A stretch of DNA of 42,323 nucleotides from JADJWR01 sp964509545. Its GTDB lineage: Bacteria > Pseudomonadota > Gammaproteobacteria > Burkholderiales > Burkholderiaceae_F. This document shows positions 1-9,623 of this stretch, piece after piece (position 1 is the first letter of the stretch; each line of letters begins with the position of its first letter). The notes below the pieces were generated by a model. The model was given only the letters and a program-made list of their open reading frames with translations. It made no database searches and was not told where the DNA came from. The translations under genes were made by a program, and so were the position numbers. The stretch covers positions 1 through 42,323 of the forward strand of contig CAZDXQ010000033.1 in the NCBI GenBank assembly GCA_964509545.1, read 5' to 3'.

Positions 1-325
1 TCATGAATCAGGAGCCGTCACACGGCCTCGTTCAACAGCGATCGGGACATCGCCCGTTCATGAAAGACCTTCGAACAAACCTATCCTCCTGCTAGAGGAG
101 CCTCTATTGATAAGAAATGGTGCGCGTAACAAGCGGATCTGTCAATTTGGACGGCGGCTTCGACGCCGATGCAGCGAGGCGCGACAAGGTGCTGGCGCTG
201 ATCCGCAGCGCCGGATGATTCTCGGCGGGCCGTTGCCACGTCACGTCGATTTCATCCGGGCGCCTCAGGGTCGCGCGCATCGGCAATGGGTGGCAGGCAG
301 GACGACAGATGTCGGGGAGGAGAAG
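1..325. other. Left-edge region without a supported gene
   Basis: No reading frame here has both a plausible start and a recognisable product. A frame continuing upstream from the gene at 326 stays open to about 107, but it has only a TTG start, no ribosome binding site and a composition unlike a protein. The only structure seen is a weak inverted repeat (CTCCT...AGGAG near 87-101). The final 15 bases before 326 are purine-rich and serve as the ribosome binding site of the next gene. Confidence 0.5.
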
Positions 326-841
326 ATGACATCGCGATGGCGCAGATGGATGTTCGGGCTGCTGCTGGCGGCAAGCGCAGTGTTCTCTTCGGCGCAACCG
401 CCGGCCGACCCGTTCGAACCGCTGGCGCACTGGGTCGGCGGGCAGTGGGTCACGACCTTCAGGACGGCGAACGGCGAGGAAGTCCGCACCATCCGCAGTT
501 ACGAGTGGTCGTTCGACCGCCGCGTGCTGATCGGCCGCAGCTTCGGCGAGCGGGCGGGCAAGCGCGTGCAGACTCGCTACACGCTCTTCCTGTGGAATGC
601 GGAGACCAAGCGGATCGAGTTCACCGACGTCATCGACCAGGGTGGATTCGGCGCCGGTTTCGTCGAGGTGCGCGACGGCGCGCTGTACATGCAGGCGCGC
701 ATCGTCGGCAGCGACAGGCACCCGCACTGGCGCGCCTGGATCACGCGCGAGGCTGACGGCAGCGAGTCGTTCCGCATCGAGGCCGAGAGCAGGGGCGCCT
801 GGACGCCGTTCGGTACCTGGGTCTATCGGCGCGAGCCCTGA
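326..841 (+). CDS. Secreted hypothetical protein (171 aa)
   Basis: The protein has an N-terminal signal peptide: basic MTSRWRRW, then a hydrophobic stretch, with probable cleavage after SSA near residue 24. The mature part is about 147 residues. It opens with FEPLAHWVGGQWVTTF, followed by alternating polar/hydrophobic strands, which suggests a small beta-barrel or lipocalin-like periplasmic protein of the kind annotated as DUF1579-like. That family link is by pattern only. ATG 326 was chosen because GGGGAGGAGAAG lies directly upstream and the signal peptide begins there. It stands alone: the next gene is on the other strand and converges on it with a gap of about 75 bp. No catalytic motif is visible and I do not assign a function. 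Confidence 0.8.
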   Translation: MTSRWRRWMFGLLLAASAVFSSAQPPADPFEPLAHWVGGQWVTTFRTANGEEVRTIRSYEWSFDRRVLIGRSFGERAGKRVQTRYTLFLWNAETKRIEFTDVIDQGGFGAGFVEVRDGALYMQARIVGSDRHPHWRAWITREADGSESFRIEAESRGAWTPFGTWVYRREP

Positions 842-915
842 GGGTCGCCCGCTTCGGTCGTCGATCCGAATGCCGCCGTCCTCTCCGCGGCGCGCGCTTC
901 TCCGCTGCGGCCGCG

Positions 916-1374
916 TCAGCGGCTGTGCTTCATCATCATGTCGTTGCGCGCCGCAGGTGCGCGCACGGCGGCCTTGACCTCGACAGTCTCGCGCTTGCCG
1001 CCGGACTCGACCACCAGCGTCAGCGCGACGACGTCGCCCGCCTTCATCTGTCGCTTCAGGTCCATCAGCATCACATGGGAGCCGCCCGGCTTCAGTTCGA
1101 CCGTGCGCCCGGCGGGCAGGTCGAGTGCCGGAACGGCGCGCATGCGCATCACGTCGTTCTGCAGCGTCATTTCGTGGATTTCGACCACGCCTGCGACCGG
1201 CGAAGTCGCCTCGACGAGTCGGGCGTCCTTCGCCGACTGCAGCTTCATGAAGGCGCCGGTGGCCATCTGGCCGGCAACGGTGCCGCGGACCCAGGGGTCG
1301 GAGACGGTCACCTGCGCCACTGCAGGCAGGGCGACGAGCAGGGCGACGGCGAAGGAAAGACGGATCGGGGGCAT
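916..1374 (-). CDS. PCu(A)C family periplasmic copper chaperone
   Basis: The 152-residue product has a signal peptide (MPPIRLSFAVALLVALPAVA, cleavage probably after AVA). The copper-binding pattern of the PCu(A)C family is complete: H-E-M, then M-R-M about ten residues on, then H-V-M near the end of the SHVMLMDLK segment. In this family the His/Met ligands bind Cu(I) in the periplasm and deliver it to cytochrome oxidase CuA or related sites. GAGG lies ten bases before ATG 1374; the longer frame upstream lacks a signal peptide at its start. The tail ends in an extra Met/His cluster, NDMMMKHSR, which may add metal ligands. It is divergent from ettA and has no obvious copper gene beside it (no SCO or CopC/D). 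Confidence 0.93.
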   Translation of the reverse strand: MPPIRLSFAVALLVALPAVAQVTVSDPWVRGTVAGQMATGAFMKLQSAKDARLVEATSPVAGVVEIHEMTLQNDVMRMRAVPALDLPAGRTVELKPGGSHVMLMDLKRQMKAGDVVALTLVVESGGKRETVEVKAAVRAPAARNDMMMKHSR

Positions 1375-1527
1375 GAACGAACCTCTGTGCGGGGGCGCCG
1401 GCCGGCGCAGGCGACCGGGAGAGAGGCCAAGAATAGCGATTGGCACAGGGAAACTCAGGCGCCGGCGAGCCCCGGTCTAGAGGGATGATTCGGTAAGCTT
1501 CGCGCCTTCGCTTCAGAGGGCAAGTCG

Positions 1528-3189
<1,662 letters not shown>

Positions 3190-3324
3190 GGCGGCTCGCG
3201 TCGCCTCCTGTCGGCGGCATCGGACGGCCGCCGGTAAGCTCTTGCGGCCCGCATCGAGCGCCCGGCCAGCGGCATGCGTCCGTCGGTCGAAGGGCGTGCC
3301 GCGGACAAGCTTCGGGAGAAGACG

Positions 3325-4671
3325 GTGAACGAATTCGACCTGTTCGTGATCGGCGGCGGCAGCGGCGGCGTGCGCGCCGCGCGCATGGCCGCGCAGCGCG
3401 GCGCCCGCGTGGCGCTGGCCGAATCCGCCGCGCTCGGCGGCACCTGCGTCAATCTCGGCTGCATTCCGAAGAAGCTGTACAGCTACGCGGCGCACTATCG
3501 CGAGGACTTCGAGGACGCGCAGGGCTTCGGCTGGAGCGGCGTGGCGCCGAGCTTCGACTGGGAGACATTGAAGCGCAACCGCGCCATCGAGATCATGCGG
3601 CTCAACGGCGTCTACGAGAAGCTGCTGATCAGCGCCGGCGTGCAACTGCTGCGCGGACGCGCGCGGCTGGCGGATGCGCATACGGTGGAGATCGCGGGCG
3701 AGCGCGTGCGCGCGGCGAACGTCCTCGTTGCCACCGGCGGGCGGCCGGTGCGGCCGGAGTTTCCGGGGCAGGAGCACGCGATCACGTCGGACGAGATCTT
3801 CGACCTGGACCCGTTTCCGCAGCGGTTGCTGGTGATCGGCGGCGGCTACATCGCCTGCGAGTTCGCCTCGATCTTCAACGGGCTGGGCAGCCGGGTGACG
3901 CAGCTTTACCGCGGCGCGCAGCTGCTGCGCGGCTTCGATGACGACATCCGCGCCTTCGTCGCCGACGAGATGATGAAGAAGGGGGTCGGGCTGCACCTGA
4001 ACGCTCAGGTGGCGGCGATCGAACGCGTCTGCGGCGGGCTCGCAGTCAGGCTGCGCGACGGCGCGACCGTCGAGGTCGATTGCGTGCTCGCCGCCACGGG
4101 GCGGCGGCCGAGCGTCGGCGGGCTTGGCCTCGATGCGGCCGGCGTGCGCGTCGACGAACGTGGCGCGGTCGCCGTCGACGATGCGTTGCGCACCTCGGTT
4201 GCGCACATCTTCGCCGTCGGCGACGTGATCGGCCGCGTGCAGCTGACGCCGGTGGCGCTGGCCGAGGCGATGGTGGTGGTCGACCGCCTGTTCGGCAGCG
4301 GCGGGCGGACGATGGACTACGAGAACATTCCGACGGCGGTGTTCACGCATCCGAACATCGGCACCGTCGGCCTGACCGAGGCCAGGGCGCGCGAAAGGCA
4401 CGGGCGAATCCGCACTTATCGCAGCGAGTTCAGGCCGTTGAAGCACACGCTGTCGGGATCGAAGGAGAAGACGCTGATGAAGCTGGTCGTCGAGGCGGAC
4501 AGCGACCGCGTGCTCGGCGTGCACATGGTGGGCGCCGACGCCGGCGAGATCGTCCAGGGATTCGCCGTGGCGCTGAAGGCGGGCGCGACCAAGGCCGTGT
4601 TCGATTCGACGATCGGCATCCATCCGACCGCGGCGGAGGAATTCGTCACCATGCGCGAGGCGGTGGCCTGA
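3325..4671 (+). CDS. gor: Glutathione-disulfide reductase
   Basis: This FAD-dependent cytoplasmic enzyme reduces GSSG to GSH with NADPH. Visible motifs are the N-terminal FAD-binding VIGGGSGG, the redox-active disulfide CVNLGC within GGTCVNLGCIPKKLYSYA, the NADPH-binding GGGYIACEFA followed by basic residues, the second FAD motif ending in FAVGDV, and the C-terminal HPTAAEEFVTMR that carries the catalytic His-Glu pair. I chose GTG 3325 because CGGGAGAAG precedes it and NEFDLFVIGGG then sits at the usual distance from the N-terminus, giving 448 residues, close to the normal length. The upstream ATG at 3274 would add 17 residues with no similarity to the family. No partner gene is adjacent. Confidence 0.96.
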   Translation: MNEFDLFVIGGGSGGVRAARMAAQRGARVALAESAALGGTCVNLGCIPKKLYSYAAHYREDFEDAQGFGWSGVAPSFDWETLKRNRAIEIMRLNGVYEKLLISAGVQLLRGRARLADAHTVEIAGERVRAANVLVATGGRPVRPEFPGQEHAITSDEIFDLDPFPQRLLVIGGGYIACEFASIFNGLGSRVTQLYRGAQLLRGFDDDIRAFVADEMMKKGVGLHLNAQVAAIERVCGGLAVRLRDGATVEVDCVLAATGRRPSVGGLGLDAAGVRVDERGAVAVDDALRTSVAHIFAVGDVIGRVQLTPVALAEAMVVVDRLFGSGGRTMDYENIPTAVFTHPNIGTVGLTEARARERHGRIRTYRSEFRPLKHTLSGSKEKTLMKLVVEADSDRVLGVHMVGADAGEIVQGFAVALKAGATKAVFDSTIGIHPTAAEEFVTMREAVA

Positions 4672-4830
4672 GACGCGGCCAGCCGATCGCCCCGTGCCTG
4701 CACGCCTGCGTTGCGGTGTCGACGGCCCGGCCCCTGCTCAGCGGCTGTCCGGCGTCAGGTGCGGCGGGTTGAGCCTTGCCCGTTTACGGCAGGGCCTGCG
4801 TGGCATGCGTTCGACCGGGTCCGCTGCTGA

Positions 4831-4856
4831 AGGCGCGCCGCAGTCGCGGCGCGCTT
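4831..4856. terminator. Perfect GC hairpin, possible terminator
   Basis: GCGCGCCGC (4833-4841) pairs perfectly with GCGGCGCGC (4846-4854) around the loop AGTC, and A/G to T/T pairs extend the stem. It lies about 160 bp past gor and 41 bp before the start of the next gene. It has only TTCG rather than a T-run, so termination is likely but not certain. Confidence 0.4.
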
Positions 4857-4896
4857 CGACCACGGTGAACCGGACCCTGAGGCCACAGGAGCGACG

Positions 4897-6078
4897 GTGA
4901 CGCGTTCGAAACGCCTTCGAGCGTGGGCCGTGCCGCTCGTCATCGGCGCGACCGCGCTGGTCGTCGCGGCGGCGGCCGTTCTGCGTCTGGTCACCTTCGA
5001 GCGGCACACCGGCTACTTCGCGCCGGCCTTCTCCGCCGACGGACGCAGCGTCTACTTCGTCGAGCGCAGCACCACCGGGATCAGCTGGGGCATGGGCTGG
5101 GAAAACCTGACGCCGCCGGCGTACGCGCGGGCGTTCGCCGATTCGCTGTCGCTGTACCGCCTCGACCTCGTCGATGACCGCGTCGTCACGCTGGAACACT
5201 GGAACGCCTCGCCCGTGCTCGGCCGCACCCTGCGCCAGTACCGCGGCCGGCTGTTCGTTCGGCTGCAGGCGTCGCTGCTGCCGCAACCCGACGGCGCGCT
5301 GCAATAGGCGTTCGAAATGGCGCTGCCGCGCGTGCCGACATCGGAGATTCACCAGATGCGCGGCCTCTGGCGCGAAGGCGGCGGACGGCGCGGGCGATGG
5401 GGCGTGGCGCCGGGCGGAGGCATCGGCGGCAGCGAGCCGGTGATCTCCGGCGAGCGCGAATTGTTCACCCTGCCCGGCCCGGAGGGTTATCCGGCGGCGC
5501 TGATCTTGCTCGACCACGCCGACCGCTCGATGCGCGTGTTGCGCGCCGGCCCTGCCTATGCGGCGCGGTATCCGGACGGCCCGCAGCTGGCCGCCTTGCT
5601 GGAGGTCTCGCGCAAGGCCGACCACGACGAACTGCAGGAACTGAAGCGCGTCCGCAGCGGACTCATCGCCACCTTCCTCGCGCAGGGCCTCGGCGAGGGC
5701 GAGGCGATCCTGCGCGCCGATCGCGAACTGCGCGATCTCGGCTTCTACCCGAAGCCGCGGCGCTGGGTGGCCACCGCACTCGGCTCGACGGAGGCGGCCG
5801 CGTACGCCGCGCTGCCGCGGCTGCAGGTGGACGAGATGGAGATCAAGGTCGGATTGCTGTCGGACATCGCCGGCGCGATGGCTGCGCCGGGAACCGAGGT
5901 CGACAAGAACTTCGGCCGTTACCACAGGCACCGCGACTACGACAGCGGCGAGAAGCTGGATGCGCTGCTCGAGGCCGGCGTCAGCGAGTTGCTGGTGGAG
6001 CGCGCCGGCCGGCTGTATCACCTGCGGCTGCTGCCCGATGCGCCCGCCAGCCGCGGTCCGGGTGCGCCGCGCCGCTGA
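4897..6078 (+). pseudogene. Membrane-anchored hypothetical protein, interrupted by in-frame TAG
   Basis: A GTG at 4897 with CAGGAGCGAC upstream opens a frame with one N-terminal membrane helix (about residues 10-28), then FSADGRSVYFVER, which resembles the first blade of a TolB/WD-type propeller. After 136 residues the frame meets TAG at 5305-5307 and then stays open in the same frame, with the same codon bias, for another 256 codons to 6078. The second half has charged helical segments (EVSRKADHDELQELK, RADRELRDLG) and strand-like parts. No frameshift is needed: one base change, for example TAG to CAG or TAC, restores a protein of about 393 residues. It may be a recent nonsense mutation, a sequencing error or a readthrough site. 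An alternative reading is two genes, the second starting at ATG 5317, but no ribosome binding site is seen there. Function unknown. Confidence 0.6.
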
Positions 6079-6090
6079 CGGCGGCGCGGC
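6066..6090. terminator. GC-rich hairpin between convergent genes
   Basis: GCCGCGCCGC (6066-6075) pairs perfectly with GCGGCGCGGC (6081-6090) around TGACG; the loop contains the stop codon of the upstream gene. It lies exactly between convergent genes, and the next stop is at 6094. This is a likely bidirectional transcript end, though it has no T-run. Confidence 0.45.
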
Positions 6091-6093
6091 CGT

Positions 6094-7242
6094 TCAGTGC
6101 TTGCCGTGGCTGCGCAGCCAGTCGAGCTTCGCGGCGTACAGGTCGCGCTCATTACGCGTCGTGCTCGCCTCCAGCGCGAGGGCGAGATGCCTGCGCGCCT
6201 GCTCGACGTTGCCAAGCTGATAGTTGGCCAGCCCCAGCCAGTAGTGGAACTCGTGATGATAGTCGGCGCGCGCCACCTCGCGCGCGAAATGGTCGCGGGC
6301 GGCGCGGAAATCATGCTGCTTCATCGCCGCCAGGCCGAGGTTGAAGTAGTGGAACGGCGGATCCGGCTCCAGCTTCGCCAGCCGCCGGTAAAGCTGCATC
6401 GACTCGTCGACGCGCCCCATTTTCGCGTAGGCCTTGGCCAGGTTGGCCAGCGCGGAACGGTTCTGCGCATCGCGTTCGAGCGCGTAGTCGAACACCGCCG
6501 CGGCCTGCGGCAGCAGGTCGCGGCGCAGGTAGACGACGCCCAGCGTGTTCAAGGCCGCCACGAAGTCCGGGCTCTGTCGCACCGCTTCGCGCGCCCAGGC
6601 GTAGGCATCGTTCAGCCTGCCGCCGACGATCGCCTCGACCGCGCGATTGTTCATGAACATCGCCAGCACCATCTCTTCCGGGATCTCGACCGTGCGCAGC
6701 CCGCGCAGGTCCTCCGGCGGCAGGAAGTCGACGGTCAGCGGGTTGTGCAGCGAGTTGCGCGAATCGGCGAAATTGCGGCCGAGCGACAGGTTGACGTGCC
6801 CGCTGCGCAGCAGAAGATTGCTGTTGCGGCTGATCGTTTCCTCCAGATAGGCGCTGTGATAGCGCACCACCAGCCCCATTTCCTTGGCGAAGGCCGCAGT
6901 CATGATCACCAGCGACAGGCAGTTGCCGGCGCGCGCCTCGAACGCCTGCGCTGCCGTGCGCGTCGTGCTGGCGTCGTAGTCGAGCTTCAGTTCGCCCTTC
7001 TGGTACAGCGCATCGAGCAGGCCGCGCTGCGGCCCCTTGCTGCGCAGTTGCGCTGCGATGTCGTAGCGCAGGTAGTGCTTCATCGGCTCGCTGAGCGCGA
7101 ACACCTGGGCGGCGCCGATCCTTTCCGTCGGCGCGCCGAACAGGCTGTCGTCGAACAACTGCTCGTGCCGCACCACCGTCGCCTGCGGCGTGGCGCAGGC
7201 GGCCAGCAGGGCCGTGAGAACGAGCGTGAGCCAGCGGCGCAT
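6094..7242 (-). CDS. Lipoprotein with transglutaminase-like and TPR domains
   Basis: The 382-residue product begins MRRWLTLVLTALLAAC, a lipoprotein signal with lipobox LLAAC, so it should be anchored to the envelope. Residues about 80-210 look like a transglutaminase/cysteine-protease fold: the putative nucleophile lies in ARAGNCLSLVIMTAAFAKEMG, followed by GHVNLSLG and then VDFLP as likely His and Asp positions. Residues about 215-380 are tandem TPR repeats (ALNTLGVVYLRRDLLPQAAA, NLAKAYAKMGRVDESMQLYR, FNLGLAAMKQHDFRAARDHF, WLGLANYQLGNVEQARRHLA). ATG 7242 follows GAGGAGGAACCCC, a strong ribosome binding site. Peptide hydrolysis or crosslinking in the envelope is possible but not shown. It lies downstream of the DsbA-family gene on the same strand, 103 bp away. 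Confidence 0.85.
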   Translation of the reverse strand: MRRWLTLVLTALLAACATPQATVVRHEQLFDDSLFGAPTERIGAAQVFALSEPMKHYLRYDIAAQLRSKGPQRGLLDALYQKGELKLDYDASTTRTAAQAFEARAGNCLSLVIMTAAFAKEMGLVVRYHSAYLEETISRNSNLLLRSGHVNLSLGRNFADSRNSLHNPLTVDFLPPEDLRGLRTVEIPEEMVLAMFMNNRAVEAIVGGRLNDAYAWAREAVRQSPDFVAALNTLGVVYLRRDLLPQAAAVFDYALERDAQNRSALANLAKAYAKMGRVDESMQLYRRLAKLEPDPPFHYFNLGLAAMKQHDFRAARDHFAREVARADYHHEFHYWLGLANYQLGNVEQARRHLALALEASTTRNERDLYAAKLDWLRSHGKH

Positions 7243-7345
7243 GGGGTTCCTCCTCAGCCGGCAAGGAATGACACCACGGAAAGCGCGGCGCGCATGCACA
7301 TTCTGCCTCGGTCCGGCCGGCGCTGCCCAGCGCGCCCGGGCGCCT

Positions 7346-7972
7346 TCAGGCCGCGGCGAGTTCGCGGAACACCTGTTCGAACACCTCGGGCGGATGGCCT
7401 CCTTGGATCAGGTGCCGGTCGTCGATGATGATCGACGGCACCGAGTGGATACCGAGGCGCTGGTAGTGGGCCTCGCGCTGTCGCACGTCGTCGGCGAACT
7501 CGTCCGAATCGAGGATGGCGCGCGCCCGCTGCTCGGACAGGCCGACTTCGCCGGCCAGGCGCAGCAGCACGTCGTGCGCGCCGGGGTTCTCGTCCTTGCC
7601 GTGGTAGGCGGCCAGCAGCGCGTGTTTCAACTCGCGCTGCCTGCCTTCGAGCCCGGCCCAGTGCAGCAGCCGGTGAGCATCGAAGGTGTTCCAGACCCGC
7701 GTGCGCTCGCCGAAGGCGAAGCCGACCTCGGCGCCACGCTCGACGATGCGGCGGCGCGAAGCCGCCAGTTGCTCGGCCGAGGCGCCGTACTTGCGCGACA
7801 GGTGCTCGATCGCGTCTTCGCCGGCTGGCGGCATTTGCGGGTTCAGCTCGAACGGCTGGAAGTGCAACTCGACCGGTACGGCATCGCCGAGGCGCTGCAG
7901 CGCCTGCTCCAGCGAGTACAGCCCGACCGCGCACCACGGGCAGGTCACGTCGGAAACGAAGTCGATCTTCAT
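7346..7972 (-). CDS. DsbA/FrnE-family thiol oxidoreductase
   Basis: The 208-residue protein has no signal peptide. It begins MKIDFVSDVTCPWCAVGLYS, with the thioredoxin-fold strand followed by the CPWC active-site pair, as in the FrnE / 2-hydroxychromene-2-carboxylate isomerase branch of the DsbA superfamily. The helical insertion (about residues 60-150) and the late strand SVPSIIIDDRHLIQGGHPPE, with the cis-proline segment VPS, are both present. Members are cytoplasmic disulfide oxidoreductases or GSH-dependent isomerases; which of these this one is cannot be read from the sequence. It stands about 190 bp from folA and probably has its own promoter in 7973-8164. Confidence 0.92.
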   Translation of the reverse strand: MKIDFVSDVTCPWCAVGLYSLEQALQRLGDAVPVELHFQPFELNPQMPPAGEDAIEHLSRKYGASAEQLAASRRRIVERGAEVGFAFGERTRVWNTFDAHRLLHWAGLEGRQRELKHALLAAYHGKDENPGAHDVLLRLAGEVGLSEQRARAILDSDEFADDVRQREAHYQRLGIHSVPSIIIDDRHLIQGGHPPEVFEQVFRELAAA

Positions 7973-8164
7973 CGGCGTCCCGCTGGCGGCTCGGTCGCTC
8001 CAGTGTATCGAACCGGCGTCGCGGCTCCGTCCGTCGCGTTCGTGGCCGATGTGTGCCTCGGCGCCGGGGGCGCTGCCCGCACACGTGCCCGAGCCCGGTC
8101 AGTCGTCGAGATGTGCGGCCGCGGCAGCTGGCGCTAGCCGGCACCCGCTCGCGCGCGCGGTTTC

Positions 8165-8662
8165 TCAGCGGCGACGTTCGTAGACGACGAAATCGATGCC
8201 GTAGTCGCGGCCGGCGTCCGGCCCAAGGCGCTCGCGCGAGGTTTCACGCCAAAGAGCAGGGTCCACCGGCGGGAAGTGGGTGTCGCCAGCGAAATCCGCG
8301 TCGATTTCGGTGACGATCAGCCGCTGCGCGCGCGGCAGCGCCTCGCCATAAAGCTGCGCGCCGCCGATGACAAACACCTCGGCACTGTCCGCGCAGAGCG
8401 CCAGCGCGGCGTCGAGGCTCGGCACGACCTCGGCGCCGGTCGCGGTGTATCCGGCCTGGCGCGAGACCACGACGCTGCGCCGGCCGGGAAGCGCGCGGCC
8501 GATCGACTCCCAGGTCTTGCGCCCCATCAGGATCGGATGGCCCATCGTCGTGCGCTTGAAGTGCGCCAGATCCTCGGGCAGCCGCCACGGCAGCGTGCCG
8601 TCGCGGCCGATCACGCCGTTGCGGGCGCGGGCGACGATCAGTGTGATGCGGGGCAGGGTCAT
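8165..8662 (-). CDS. folA: Dihydrofolate reductase
   Basis: The 165-residue protein is of normal length for chromosomal DHFR. It begins MTLPRITLIVARARNGVIGR and continues with LPWRLPEDLAHFKRTT, where Asp31 corresponds to the catalytic acid (Asp27 in E. coli). MGRKTWESIG and VVVSRQ form the NADPH-binding segment, and VFVIGGAQLY is the nucleotide-binding glycine loop. It reduces dihydrofolate to tetrahydrofolate, regenerating the cofactor that ThyA oxidises. Its ATG (8662-8660) overlaps the TGA of the upstream transporter gene by four bases (ATGA), so translation is probably coupled. It is the third gene of a thyA - transporter - folA set. Confidence 0.97.
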   Translation of the reverse strand: MTLPRITLIVARARNGVIGRDGTLPWRLPEDLAHFKRTTMGHPILMGRKTWESIGRALPGRRSVVVSRQAGYTATGAEVVPSLDAALALCADSAEVFVIGGAQLYGEALPRAQRLIVTEIDADFAGDTHFPPVDPALWRETSRERLGPDAGRDYGIDFVVYERRR

Positions 8663-9543
8663 CGCGAGGCGGGGCGTCCGAGCAGTGCGGAAGCGATGGC
8701 GAGGATAACGGCGAGCGCCGCCGCCCAGTCCTGCCAGCGCGGCACCTCGCCGACGATGGCGATCGCGGAGACCGTGCCGACGATCGGCACCGCCATGATC
8801 GAGAACGCGCTGGCGGTGGGCGGCAGGGTGCGGGCGAGGTTGAACCAGACCACCTGCGCGATGCCGTAGTTGATCGCCGCGCCCCAGGCCAGCGCGACCC
8901 ACATCGGCGCCGAGAACTGCCAGCGCGGCCAGGGTTCGAAGACCGGCGCGATCAGCCAGAAGGCGGCGGAGGACAGCAGCATCATCCACACGGTGATCGC
9001 CTGGGTCGACAGCGCCAGCCGCGTGCGCCGCATCAGGATCGTGCCCAGCGCCCAGGCGAGCGCCGCGATCTGCATCCACACGATGCCGACGGGGCGGCCG
9101 GCCAGAGCGACGAATTCATGCGCCACCAGCAGTGTGATGGCGATGGCCGCGCCGGCCGCGCCGATCATCACGCGCGCGGTGAGCCGTTCGCCGAAGAACA
9201 GCACCGCCAGCAGCGTGGTCCAGATCGGCATGGTGAAGCCGAGGATCGCCGCCCGCCCCGAGGCGAGCTCCTGCACGCCGAGGATCGAGAACAGGTGCCA
9301 GCCGAGCACGTTCGGCGCCGCCAGAAGCGCCACCGGTGCCCAGGCGCTGCGCGGCAGCCGCATGTCGTGGCCGCGCGCCGAGAACCAGGCCATCAGCAGC
9401 AGGGAACCGCCGGTCATCGTCGCCGCGCGGAAGAACAGCGGCGACAGCTCGCGCAGCGAGAACTTCATGATCGGCCAGTTCAGGCCCCAGACCAGCGTCA
9501 CGCCGACGAGGCCGGCAAGCGCAGCACCCCTGAGCGCCCCCAC
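8659..9543 (-). CDS. EamA/DMT-family inner-membrane transporter
   Basis: This is a hydrophobic protein of about 294 residues with around ten membrane helices arranged as two five-helix halves, the EamA/DMT architecture. The first helix contains VGVTLVWGLNWPIMKFSL, a typical DMT opening. The second half begins near ALAWALGTILMRR and ends PRWQDWAAALAVILAIASALL. The start is uncertain: GTG 9543 gives a normal length; GTG 9618 would add 25 residues (LSRKRSAAPGFLDPRGE and so on) encoded entirely by the intergenic repeat, so I prefer 9543. Neither start has a good ribosome binding site. It lies between thyA and folA and overlaps folA by ATGA. The substrate is unknown, though the position suggests a pyrimidine- or pterin-related compound or simply co-expression. 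Confidence 0.88.
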   Translation of the reverse strand: MGALRGAALAGLVGVTLVWGLNWPIMKFSLRELSPLFFRAATMTGGSLLLMAWFSARGHDMRLPRSAWAPVALLAAPNVLGWHLFSILGVQELASGRAAILGFTMPIWTTLLAVLFFGERLTARVMIGAAGAAIAITLLVAHEFVALAGRPVGIVWMQIAALAWALGTILMRRTRLALSTQAITVWMMLLSSAAFWLIAPVFEPWPRWQFSAPMWVALAWGAAINYGIAQVVWFNLARTLPPTASAFSIMAVPIVGTVSAIAIVGEVPRWQDWAAALAVILAIASALLGRPASR

Positions 9544-9615
9544 GGACGGGCTGCGCCCGGCCCGCTCCCCGCGGGGGTCAAGGAACCCTGGGGCGGCGCT
9601 GCGTTTCCTCGACAG
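9532..9615. repeat. GC-rich intergenic repeat, copy 1
   Basis: About 84 bp with clear similarity to 10434-10516. The best-conserved core (9548-9595) reads GGGCTGCGCCCGGCCCGC, then CCGCGGGGGTCAAGGA, then CCCTGGGGCG. It contains self-complementary parts, a GGGC..GCCC hairpin and the palindrome CCCCGCGGGG. On the minus strand it sits just upstream of the DMT transporter start, between it and thyA. Confidence 0.8.
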
Positions 9616-9623
9616 CACGATCG

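Noticed and set aside
107..325. N-terminal extension of the first secreted protein
   Set aside because: It has only a TTG start and would bury the signal peptide that begins at 326.
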